Below, piece after piece: positions 19,399 through 30,716 of a stretch of 64,000 nt of DNA. This DNA is from Gigaspora rosea. Its lineage: Eukaryota > Glomeromycota > Glomeromycetes > Diversisporales > Gigasporaceae. Below the pieces are notes generated by a model. It was not told where the DNA came from, searched no databases, and saw nothing but the letters and a program-made list of their open reading frames with translations. The stretch covers positions 17,080 to 81,079 of the forward strand of contig QKWP01001249.1 in NCBI GenBank assembly GCA_003550325.1, given 5' to 3'. How positions within the stretch are numbered: the first letter of the stretch is position 1; the number at the start of each line of letters is the position of its first letter. The position numbers were made by a program, and so were the translations under genes.

Positions 19399-21565
19399 AA
19401 AGTTATTTTAGTGTAGAGTCTTTAATTAGTTTTATACAACTCGATCATATAGCTTGTTATTATATCTTGTACGATTTTTAGATTGTGTAGTTTGTATTAT
19501 ACACTTTGCTATAATATATCTTCTATATTTTAAATAAAGGTCCATTATATTTAGAAGATTCTAGACTTATTCAATTTATATGAATTTCATTTATATTATA
19601 CAAAAAAACTTGGCACCGGATTTTATATGAAAAATAATCTGCATGTACTCTACCCTTAAAGAGTTCTTTTCAAAAAAATTGATATATATAACTGTAAGTG
19701 CAATAAGATACAAAATATTAATTATATTGCCAGGAGAGCTTTGATATCTAATACTATAGATTAACTTAAAGATAGTATTCTTATATTGAAGTAAGTTAAA
19801 TTCTTAGTAAATATTTTCAAGAGTATTAAAATATTATAATGATTTTCCAGTAAAATTAGCAACAGAAAATGCTTCCTTATACTAACTAGCAAAACTTTGA
19901 AATGGTATAGGTATAGTAACAATAAAAGGGTAACAAATTTCACAAGAATCTTCTTTCTTTTGATAAGAAGCTGATATGTATACAGCAATTGATGTTGAAA
20001 TATCTTAGATAAGTACTTTTCAAAATCAAAATTCATTCACTAGAGTTCTATCTTGTTTAAAGCTGTTTGTCACAATGCAAACACTTATGTTTCACTTTAA
20101 ATGATTAAGTTTAGATAGCTGTAGCACTTCGGCAATGCATTTTCCTACTATAATATGCTTAGTAAAAAAATTCTATATGTTCTTCTTTGTATACGTTCCA
20201 AATTTCATGTAGGTAGCTTCAAAATTTGTTTCAGAATGCTTTATTTGCAAACGTTTCTTACTAATATTTTCTTTCTTTTTGGAGTTGGTAAATCTCACAG
20301 CTACTACCAATTTGTCAACCTAGATTTCTATCTCCTTAGAGAAATGCTAGAGACAGTGACTAATGCAGAGAAACACTTTATATAATTCACACTAATTACT
20401 GTAGTATGCAAGGGACGAAAGAGATACTATTATTTGTGAGTATTTTGTAAAAAGGCTTGGAAGTTTTGCAATTATGAAAGAGGCCACAATTAATAGTATA
20501 TAAGGAAACTAAGAATTATATCAGTTGTATTTCAGTGAAGACACACTACTTTACTTATTCTTTTATTCAATAAACCAGAAATTCTTCTCTCTGCTTTTTA
20601 GCAAAGGAAAAACTTGGAATATTTATACATGTTTGTAAATACAATAAGAAATAAAGAAATCTATATATTTGATATATTTGATATATGCTAATGCTAAATA
20701 TAATGAATATAATAAATATAATAAAGATAATAAATATACTACATATATCCTAAATATCAGCTATATTAGATATGTAAATTATAACTATTAAGACTGTTAT
20801 GTCCCAAATATCTAAAATATCAGACATGTTTGTGATTAACTCAAATGTCTAGAATTAATCGAAATGTCTAATATTTCAATTTCATGGATGGCGCAGTATT
20901 GATTGACCAATAAGATTTGGGCGCAGTATGACATTTTGTAAAGACCAATCATTCAGTTTTGAGTAGCTTGGGCTAGAATGGTCCAATCAGAATAATTTGA
21001 TACCATTTGAAAGCTTGTATCAAGCTGGTCACGATAGTGGTAGTTTCATTGAAATTGGATGACTGGGTCAAGATTTATCACCATTATACCTTTTATATGT
21101 TTTTATGGATCTTACAATACCATATTTGTCTAAAAAATAAACTACCCTTTTTGGCCAAAAAGTTGCACAAAAATCATAGAGTAGCTTATTTTTGAATTGT
21201 TAAATTTTTTGAAAAATTGAAAAATATACTAACAAAAAATTGCCCAAATGCCATAAAATTTTTACTATAAGTGTATTTAATTGTGCTGAACAAGTTTACT
21301 TAATTGATCTTTTGAAGTTTACATAGTAAAAAAAAGTTTTATATATAGCGACTATTAACAATTTCTTTAAAAATTTTTCTGAAAATCTGGGGGTAGCTTC
21401 TTTTGGAAGTAGCTTATTTTCTGAAATCTACAGTATATGAATTTTGAAAAAATTTTTTATATAGTAGAGGGGTTGAGCGCTATTACGAGGGGTACATAAC
21501 GTTATTTATAGATGCAACTAAATAAAACAAACAAAAGTAGCAGTATAATGCTAACAAGTAGTATT
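19399..21565. other. AT-rich stretch without recognised genes
   Basis: At 19622-19660 lies the inverted partner of the repeat at 15976. At 20680-20800 there are ATAATAAATAT-type simple repeats. GTAGCTTATTTT words at 21180-21430 recur at 54600-54740. The open frames here (for example 20155-20385) are hydrophobic and show no family I know. Confidence 0.35.
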
Positions 21566-24500
21566 GAGAATAAACTTTTATTAATATTATCTCTATAAGT
21601 TCTTGGTCAAATTTAATAAAAATATTTTTATTTGAATTTTATAGATTCGTAAAATTAAAATAAAAAAAATTTCATCAAATTTGGTCAAGTACTTATGAAA
21701 ATATCTTTAATGAAAGTTCTTGTAAACAATTTTAATGCAGCTTCTTTGTAATATGTTTATTGCTTTTTCAAAATAACCACTGTTTGGTGATGATTTACAA
21801 AAAATTTTACTATACTACCTAAAAAAAATTTATAATAAGACTTGTAGCACATATCATAGACTAATAGAATCTTAAATTTTATAAAAACTCATAAAGATAT
21901 TAATATTTTTGTAAATTTGGATGCATATGTTTTTGCAAGTACTCCCCTAAACTTGAAATATTTCTCGAAGCACTTTTTCAAAATGAAATCTCCAAAATGT
22001 GACTAAGTAAGTTAATAGAATAGGTATACAAGAGTTTTTAGTTAAAATTTCATCAAAACTAGATTAATATTGATGAAGTTATGATAGTTTTTCAATTTGT
22101 TACCAGATTTAGAATTTTCTAAAATTTTCAATATTGATAAAAACAGAAAATCACCATTACAGGCTAGATTTTTACAAGTTCAAATGAAACAAGATACTGT
22201 GCACTAATATAATTAATAGAGAATAGACTAAAATTTTGCTTTCTAAAATTTTAAGTTATTTGGTTAAATATTCATTCTATAATAGTTTTTTTCATTTGGC
22301 GCAGCTTTTTTATAATATACTTTTTGAAAATAGAAAAATCTTTCATCAAAGATATCTCTACAAGTTCTTGACCAAATTCGATGAAAATGTTTTTTGAATT
22401 CTATATATTTGTAGAATTAAATAAAAAATTGTCATCAAATTTAATCAATTGGTTGCAGAGATATTTTTGGCGAAAGTTTTAGAGAATTTCAAAATGTATA
22501 TAACAATACTTTGAATGAATGTATCTTTGATCAAATTTGATAAAAATTTTTTTATTTGAATTCTATGGATCTGTATAATTCAAATCAAAAAATATGATCA
22601 GATTATTGCAGAGATATCCTTGATCAAAGTTTTGTCAAAAATTTAAATATATCTGTTATGTGATACATATTTTGAAATTCTCTAAAACTTTGATCAAAGA
22701 TTTCTCTGTAACTATCTAATCAAATTTGATAAAATTTTTTATTTGAATTCTACGAATCCATAAATTCAAATAAAAAAATTTTAACCAAATTTGATCAGTG
22801 GTTGCAGAGATATCTTTAATCAAAGTTTTAAAAAATTTCAAAGCGTGTATCATATGACAGATACATTTAAATTTTTAACAAAAATTTGATCAAGGATTGC
22901 TCTGCAACCATTGATCAAATTTGATGAAATATTTTTATTTGAATTTTACGGATCTATAAAATTCAAATAAAAAAATTTTTATCAAATTTGATCAAGTGGT
23001 TGCAGAGATCAAAGTTTTGTTAACAAATTTAAATATATTTGTCATGTGATACACATTTTGAAATTCTCTAAAACTTTGATCAAAGATATCTCTGCAACCA
23101 CCTGATCAAATTCAATGAAAATTTTTTTATTTGAATTTTATGGATCCATAAAATTTAAATAAAAAATTTCATTGAATTTGATTATATGGTTGCAGAAATA
23201 TCTTTGATCGAAGTTTTAGAGAATTTTAAAATGTGTATCACATGGCTGATATATTTAATTCATGATCCGCCTAAGAACCAGTAAAATAACATAGTAAATT
23301 GTGGAGAAATTTACTATTGTTTTTTGCCTTTTTCAGAATCCAGAGTTTTCCAAAGGACAAACCGATTTTCTACTAAGTAAACATCTCTTTTAAATTAAAT
23401 AAAAATTGTAGAGGAGAAAATTCCAGTCATAATGGCAATTAAATCATTAAAATCGGCCCAGTAAATCACGAGATATGAGCATTTTTGTTTTGCAACTATA
23501 AGGTGTAAACAAAAAAAAAACATATAATCGCGAAGACAAAAATGCTCATATCTTATGATCCACTGGGCCAATTTTAATAAATTAACTGCCATTATGACCA
23601 GAATTTTCTCTTCTACAACTTTTACTTATACAAAAGAAATGTTTATTTAGTAGAAAATCAGTTTGTTCTTTGGAAAACTCCAGATTTCAAAAAAGGCAAA
23701 AAATACATAGTAAACATATTCCTACTATTTACTATGTTTTTTTATTGGTTCTTAGGTGAATCACGAATTAAATTTGTTGACAAAACTTTGATCAAGGATA
23801 TCTCAGCAACTACTTGATCAAATTTGATGAAAATTTTTTTTATTTTAATTCTATTTATCTTTAGAATTTAAATAAAAATATTTTTACCAAATTTGATTAG
23901 GTGGTTGCAGAGATATCCTTGATCAAAGTTTTGTTAAAAATTTAAACATATCTGTTATGTGATATGCATTTTAAAATTTTTTAAAACTTTGATTAAAGAT
24001 GTTTCTGCAACAACCTGATCAAATATGATAAAATTTTTTATTTAAATTTATAGATCCGTAGAATTCAAATAAAAAATTTTCATCAAATTTAATTAGGTGG
24101 TTGTAGAGAAATCTTTGATCAAAGTTTTAAAGAATTTCAAAACACATATTATATGACAGATATGTTTAAATTTTTGACAAAACTTTGATTAAAGATATCT
24201 CTGCAACCAGCTGATCAAATTTGATAAATTTTTTTATTTGAATTTCACAGATCCATAGAATCCAAATAAAAAATTTTTATTGAATTTGATCAGGTGGTTG
24301 CTTAGATACATTCGCTCAAACTTTTGTCAAAATTTTAAACATATCTGTCATGTGATACATGTTTTGAAATTCTCTAAAACTTTGATCAAAGATATTTTTG
24401 CAACTACTTGATCAAATTCGATGAAAATTTTTATTTTAATTCTACAAATATATAGAATTCAAAAAAATTTAATTAAATTTGGTCAAGAACTTGTAGAGAT

Positions 24501-25290
24501 ATCTTATAAAAAATTCTTCTATTTTCTAAAAGTATATTATAAGAAGCTGTGCCAAATGAAAAAAGCTATTATGGAATGAATATTTAACCAAATAATTTAA
24601 AATTTTAGAAAGCAAATTTTAGTCTATTTTCTATTAATTATATTAGTGCACATTAACTTGTTTTATTTGAACTTGTAAAAATTTAGCCTGTAATATTGAT
24701 TTTTCTGTTTTCATCAAAATTTTAGAAAATCCCAAATCTGGAAGCAAATTAAAAAATTATTATAACTTTGTCAATATTTATCTATATTTGATACAATTTT
24801 AACTGAAGACTTTTGAATACCTATTATATTAACTTACATAGTCATAGTTTGGAGATTTTATTTTGAGAAGGTGCTTCTGGAAGTATTTAAGTTTAGAGGA
24901 AAACTTGCAAAAAGGTATGTGTCCAAATTTACTAAAACATTAATATCTTCACTAGCTTTCAATATTTTTTCATGAAATTTGAGATTCTATTAGTTTATGA
25001 TATGCACTATAAGTCTTATTATAAAATAATTTTTTTTAGTTAGCATAGTAAAATTTCTTGTAAATCATCGCCAAATAGTGGGTTATTTTGAAAAAGCAAA
25101 AAATATAATACAAAGAAGCTGCATTGAAATTGTTTACAGAAACTTTCATCAAAGATATCTCCACAAGTTCTTAACCAAATTTGATGAAAATTTTTTTATT
25201 TTAATTTTATAAATCCATAGAATTCAAATAAAAAAATTTTTATTAAATTTGATCAAAAACTCACAGAGATAAAATTAATAAAAGTATTAT
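21566..25290. repeat. Giant imperfect palindrome, ~3.7 kb
   Basis: The left half (from ACTTTTATTAATATTATCTC at about 21572) pairs with the right half (ending at about 25290), each arm about 1.7-1.8 kb. Anchor pairs: ATGCAGCTTCTTTGTA (21737) with TACAAAGAAGCTGCAT (25109); CACTGTTTGGTGATGATTTA (21779) with its complement near 25060; CTAGATTAATATTGATGAAG (about 22060) with its complement near 24770. Within the arms, units of about 180-190 bp recur with TTTGATCAAATTTGATGAAA, GAATTCTATGGATC and GGTTGCAGAGATATC, each itself partly palindromic. The axis is occupied by a 509-bp foldback (23259-23767). No coding seen. Indels between arms imply some age. Confidence 0.8.
23259..23767. mobile_element. 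Foldback MITE with TTAA target, copy 1
   Basis: 509 bp flanked by TTAA (23255-23258, 23768-23771). Ends are TTCATGATCCGCCTAAGAAC and, inverted, TTCGTGATTCACCTAAGAAC. The two halves pair throughout and meet near 23510. TTAA duplication suggests piggyBac-like mobilisation, but the ends are not the usual CCYT, so the superfamily is unsure. The minus-strand open frame at 23395-23592 is a by-product of the hairpin. A second copy is at 55118-55603. Confidence 0.85.
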
Positions 25291-25620
25291 AAGTTAAAAT
25301 ATTTAAGTAGCAAAATTGAGGTGATCTACATGTACTGTACTATGGTGTGAATAGCAAAAATCCATAGTGCGAATAGCAATTCCTTTTATTAAAAAGCAAA
25401 ATTCAAGTTTTTAAATATATATTTTTTTAATATAAATTAATGGGCAATTGACTAATCAAAATCAATCACGGGATCACGCAATTTTTTTTATTTAATAAAA
25501 ATTATTTTTATACAGTATATATATATATATATATATAAAACAAGTTTTTTTATATATAAAAAAAAAATTACAAAAAAACGAAAACGAAATGATGTCATTG
25601 CGTAACAAAAAAAATTTCGT
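25291..25620. other. Low-complexity AT-rich spacer
   Basis: Contains an AT dinucleotide run at about 25517-25537 and poly-A tracts. The copy pair ACGAAATGATGTCATTGCG (25585) and ACGAAATGAAATAATGTCATT (25716) is a local duplication. No gene. Confidence 0.5.
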
Positions 25621-26208
25621 TATGAATCAACCCACTAATACATATATATATAAAAAAAAAACTACAACGACAAGAAACAAATAAGTTTTTTTATATAAAA
25701 AAAATTACAAAAAAACGAAATGAAATAATGTCATTGTGTAACAAAAAAAATTTCGTTATGAATCAACCCGCCAACACGAAAATCCAACAGCTCAATTTTC
25801 CTGCAATGACCAACAAAAACTCTAATGAAGACTCCGATGACGACTCCAACGGCGAAACACATATGGAAGAAAGGAAAGAATTAGTAATTATATTAAAAAA
25901 AAATGAGACAAACTAACGACCAAAAAAAATTTTGTTACGCACCGAGAATCAATCCACCAACGCGAGAAAATCAAGCAGCAAAATTTTCCTGCAACGAAAG
26001 TTCTGCAATTCCATTCCGCAATTTCAAAGCTGGCACCAAAATTACGCAACGACTCCAACAACAATTTTCAACGAAGTCTCTAACAAAAATCCAACATCGA
26101 CTCCAACGGCGACACCAAAAGCGAAAACATATATGGAAGAAAAATTAGTAATTATAAAAAAAAGAAAGGCGAAATAGATTATCGACCAAAAAAAATGAAA
26201 AAACTTAC
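25621..26208 (-). repeat. Decayed exon-like units of the Gly/Val-rich array
   Basis: Downstream continuation of the array at 26209-26775. On the minus strand, CGCCGTTGGAGTCG recurs at about 26110-26096 and 25853-25840. It reads VFAFGVAVGVDVGF, then LKIVVGVVA, and FAVGVVIGVFIRVFV. The spots where the upstream units have an AG acceptor (CTTTCAG-ATATGG) here read CTTCCATATATG or CTTCCATATGTG, so these units lack the acceptor and are probably not spliced normally. AAAATTTTGCTGCTTGATTT-like duplicated blocks are also present. Confidence 0.45.
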
Positions 26209-26775
26209 ACAAGAATGAAGGCACCAATAACTCCCATTATGACGACTCCAACGGCGAAATATCCATATCTGAAAGAAGAGAAGCATTAGTTAGAATAAAA
26301 ATAAAAGGTAAAAAAAAAAAAGTAACAACCAAAAAACAAACGAAATCTTACCCGACGGCGATGGCAAAGAGAACTCCAATAGCAATGACTCCAGTGGTAA
26401 AATCACACCTAGAAAAAAAGAAACTAATAGTAAAAAAAAAGTACAACAAAAAAAAAAGTAAAGAAAACTTACCCGACGGCGAATGGCACAGAACTCCAAT
26501 AGCGACGACTCCAGCAACGAAATCACATCTACGTAGAAAAAAAAACGCGAAAAAAAAATTAAAAAAAAGACCAAAAAACGAATAAAAAACTTATTCAACG
26601 ATGATGACACAAATAACCTGGGCAAAAGGCAAGCAAGCAAGAGGCAAAAAAACAAAAAAACAAGCACGAAGTAAACAAAAAAAAAAGGATACAACGAGAT
26701 CGTAATACATACTAAAAAAATTTTTATATGATCGCCAATCTCAAAAATGATTGGTCGATCATATAGGGTCGCCAT
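26209..26775 (-). CDS. Tandem mini-exon gene, Gly/Val-rich membrane segments (candidate)
   Basis: Proposed exons on the minus strand: 26775-26713 (start codon, MATLYDRPIIFEIGDHIKIFL, donor GTATGT); from 26617 (VICVIIV, acceptor GCCCAG, donor decayed); 26528-26473 (CDFVAGVVAIGVLC, acceptor CGTAG, donor GTAAGT); 26408-26352 (CDFTTGVIAIGVLFAIAVG, acceptor TCTAG, donor GTAAGA); 26268-26209 (YGYFAVGVVIMGVIGAFIL, acceptor TTCAG, donor GTAAGT). The last two are 57 and 60 bp and start and end in the same codon phase, so duplication or skipping keeps frame. Each encodes one hydrophobic, glycine-rich, helix-sized segment. The 56-bp unit has lost a base. Spacers are about 80-100 bp and T-rich. Function unknown; it may be a small multi-pass membrane protein or a decaying relic. 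Confidence 0.4.
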
Positions 26776-27784
26776 GGCGATGGGTTACTATCTATAATTT
26801 TTCTAAATTAATTATAATAAATTAAATTTTGGCTCATAACTTACATAATCCTATTAGAAACTACTGAACAATTTTTAAGTGGTTACAATTTCTAAATTTG
26901 AACTGTACTATATGGTCTTATCTAATTATGTAAAATAGCTGAGCTATGATTATCCGAGGTTAAGTTATACTCAACAGCTTAATTTATAGCTTGAAAATAG
27001 ATTAGTTAACTTAGGCTATAGCTCAAATATGACTTAGCTATGATTTAAGCTATGTTTTATACTATTAAGACCATGGTTTGCTTCAGCTGTGACTTATTGA
27101 GCCTAGCCAAACATTTGATCCAATAACATTTCTAGACTAAAGTGAGCTTTTTTTTTACAAAATTTATTATAATTAGTCTTTAAAAAAATATTATTTTGTC
27201 AAAAATTTGTATTTGGTTAGGTAAAATTTATCAGAATATTATAAAATGTAATGATTTTTAAATAAATTTTATTGGATAAACTTTTATAAAATAAAATTTA
27301 ACAGGCTATATATAATTTTAATACTAGCATTTTGTTTTCATACAATAATAAGTATACTTTTTACTGAAGTTAGGATAATCATATGTTACATCTTAATTTT
27401 CCTTTACTCGATATGTTTTTTCTTTTTAATGGGAGTCAGTTGATGTAAATACAATTTTTTAAATCTAAGTGAACCTAAAAAGGGATTTGTTGATAACGTT
27501 ATTTCGTGACTCCATATAAGAAGCAAGAACGTACATAATTCTTTTTTAATAACAAATTTGCACTTTTTTTAATCCTAAATATAGTTATGATTAAAATGAA
27601 ACTAACTGTTTAAATATATACATACGTGAGATGGAAGTTGAACCAACTATAAAATACAAATTTGTTGATAACTGTTACTACCTGTCAAAACTTTATCAAC
27701 ATTAAAACTTATTTCCAGTAACTAAATTTGACTCTTAATTCTTAATTCAGAATCAAAAATTAATTAAAAAAATATTATAATACT
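26776..27784. other. Intergenic, 3' side of the BTB-TPR gene
   Basis: AT-rich, with AGCTATAGCTTA/AGCTATGATT words at 26935-27100 that pair weakly with each other. No gene recognised. The 3' untranslated part of the BTB-TPR transcript must lie just below 27785. Confidence 0.4.
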
Positions 27785-30716
27785 TTAAAACTTCACAATT
27801 TGTGAAAGATTTCTAACTAGTTTGCTTTTTCTCTTATCAGCAACAAGTTTTTTACGAATTTTTAAAGCAAATTCATTTTTTGGATCAAGTTCTAATGATT
27901 TATTCAAATCTTCAAGAGCTTTATCATCATCTTTCATCATATAATAGATCGCACCTCGACTTCCTAATGCAGATGCCATATTTGGCTTAATTTCTAAAGC
28001 TTTATTTAAATCAGCAAGCCCTCTATTATATTTACCCAACATACGATAAGATTCACCTCTAGCACTTAATGTCCATGCATTATTTGGATCAACTTCTAAA
28101 GATTTAGTTAAATCTTTAATCGAATTTTTGTATTTACATGAAATGTGATAAATTGTTCCTCGACGACTTAAAGCCCACGCATTGTTAGGTTCAATTTCTA
28201 ATAATTTAGTTAAATCAACAAGTGACTCATCATATTTTTTCATATTAAAATAAATTTCACTCTTATTTTTTAATGCAGAAATATCAAATTGATTAATTTT
28301 TAAAGATTGAGTTAAGTCAGTAAGAGCTTCATCAATTTTATTCATTTTGACATAAATTACACTTCTAAGGCCTAATGAAGAAGCATTATTTGGATTAACT
28401 TTTAATGATTTAGTTAAATCAGCTAGGGATTCATTATATTTTTTCAACATAAAAAATGATTCAGCTCGATCATATAAAGTCCATTCATCATTTGGATCAA
28501 TTTCTAAAGATTTAGTTAAATCAGCAATAGCCTCTTTATATCTTTTCAATTCATTATAGATTTTACCACGACTTCTTAATGTAAAAGTATTATTAGGATC
28601 AAGTTTTAAAGATTTAGATAAATCAGTCAGAGCATTATCATAACGTTCCATCATACGAAAAGTTTCGCCTCGATGATTTAATGCAGTTACATCATTTGGA
28701 TCAAGTTCTAAAGCTTTATTTAAATCTTCAAGAGCTTCATTATCTTTTCCCATCATATAATAAATAGTTGCTCTACGATTAAATGCCCAAGCATTGTTAC
28801 CTTCTAATTCTAAAGATTTAGATACGTCATCAAGAGCTTCATTATATTTTTGCAACATACGATAAGCTTCAGCCCGATTTGTTAAAGCAGATATATTATC
28901 TGGATTAATTTCTAATAATCTAGTAAAATCAGTAATAGCATTTCCATATTGACACATAGAGAGATAAGTTACACCACGATCATATAAAGCAACGGTATCA
29001 GTTGGATCAATTTCTAAAGTTTTATTTAAATCAGCCAAAGCTTCATTAAATTTTCCCATATTCATATAAGTTAATCCACGATTTTTTAAAGTAAAAGTAT
29101 CATTTGGTTCAATTTCTAAAGTATTTAAATCAGCAAAAGAATCATCATATCTTTTCATTATACAATAAATATCACTCCTATTTTTTAAAGCAATAGGATC
29201 ATCAGGATTAATTTCTAAAGATTTTGTTAAATCATCAAGAGCATCATCATATCTTTTCAATTTATGATATATTAAACCTCTACATCTTAATGCAAAAGCA
29301 TTATTTGGATCAAATTCTATTGAATTAGTAAAATCAATAATAGCATCATCAAAATTACCCATTTTACTATAAATTTCACCACGACGAGCTAATACCCAAG
29401 AATTATTTGGATTAATTTCTAAAGATTTAGTAAAATCATTGATAGCTTCTCTATATTTTTTCATCATACGATAAGTTTCACCACGATTCATAAAAGCAAG
29501 AGCATAATCAGGTTTAAGTTCTATTGCTTTTGTAAAATCTTTAAGAGCTTTAATAAATCTATTCATCATCAAATAAACTACACCTCGATCATATAAAGCA
29601 ATTGGATTGGTAGGTTCGGTAAATACGATTTTATTTAAATTTGAAAGTGCTTCATCATATCTTTTCAATTTTAAACAATCTTTTGCATATCTTTTCAAAG
29701 TTGCTATATCAATTTCTTTTGTATCATCATAATTAGGAGTAGTTGGTGTAGTAGGAGAAGAAAGAGGAAAAATATTTGAAGAAGAAGAAGAAATGATTTC
29801 TCCAGATGGCATAAATTTCAACATAATATTAGCCCATAAATCTGGATCAAGTATTTGTTGATAAGGACTAACTTTTTCAAAAATATCTTCACCAGAAATA
29901 TGAAAATAACGAATTAAAGGAAGACAATTCTTTAAAGTAGATTTCATAGTTAAAAAATCATTATCAGACCATTTTTTAGGATCAAGAAGTAAAGAAGGAT
30001 TTTGAGCAATTCCCCATCTAATTATAGAATCCCAAATAGTTCCTTCATCAATTTGTAAATTATCAAGATTTAAAATGAAAATCAAAATATTTTCAGGTAA
30101 AGTAATAAATTCATCATGATCAAAAATAATCTTTGGATTTTGAGCAATAACATTTACACAAAATTGTTGTAAAGTTTTAAAATTATCATTGCCAATAATA
30201 AATTGACAAATTCGATAAAAATTATTTTGTATCCAAAGAGCATTATTATAAATTAAAAGTGATTGAATATGATCAACTAATTCATCAAGACCAAATGTAT
30301 TGGAAGAAATTAAAAGATCAAACAATACAGATGCAGTAACTTTATTTAATGCAATGATACCAGTGTAGATATATCTATACGTACGTATATGGTTTTAAAA
30401 TAAAAAAATGAAAAAAGAGAAAAAAAAATTAAAAATTTAATTAAATTTAAGTATCATTTATCATTGCTTACTTGATAATAAGATCAAACACCCTAACGCT
30501 AACAGAAATATCAACTTTAATTTTTTTCATGTTACCATTATCATAAATTAGTTTATCTTTAAAATATGGACATCGAGAACTTAAAATAATAGAATGAGCT
30601 TTAAACACTTGATTATTTGGTGCTTTACCAACTTCAATTAAAACATTATATTCATTTCCATTGGTAAAAAGGTCATTTAAGTTATTCGAAAGTTTCTCTA
30701 AAAATTTTGTAGTCAT
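27785..30716 (-). CDS. BTB-BACK-TPR repeat protein
   Basis: Two exons: 30716-30472 and 30374-27785, intron 30471-30375 (97 bp, GTAAGC...TATAG). Joining them gives ...VFDLII-K-YIYTGIIALNK..., which restores the BTB fold. The protein is 944 residues. Residues 1 to about 115 are a BTB/POZ domain (EYNVLIEVG, FKAHSIILSSRCPYFK); about 120-215 is a BACK-like helical region (FCVNVIAQNP, WDSIIRWGIAQNPSL). A Ser/Thr-rich linker follows, then about 18 tandem 34-residue TPR units from about residue 290 to 910 (pattern A.Y..RG..Y..M.KY.EA..DL.KSLEI.PNN). One unit is a residue short (FADLNTLEIEPND). A short Lys/Arg-rich tail ends the protein. BTB domains commonly bind cullin-3 or self-associate, and TPRs bind peptides, so a substrate adaptor role is plausible but not shown. 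The family is strongly expanded in Rhizophagus-like fungi. Reading frame fully open. Confidence 0.93.

Noticed and set aside
23395-23592. 65-codon minus frame in the palindrome centre
   Set aside because: Lies wholly in the TTAA foldback; the homologous copy at 55118 does not keep it open.
26290-26775. 161-codon minus frame starting at the same ATG and reading through to FFFYLLFLF
   Set aside because: It reads straight through T-rich spacers with good GT and AG borders; the mini-exon reading explains the conserved units better.
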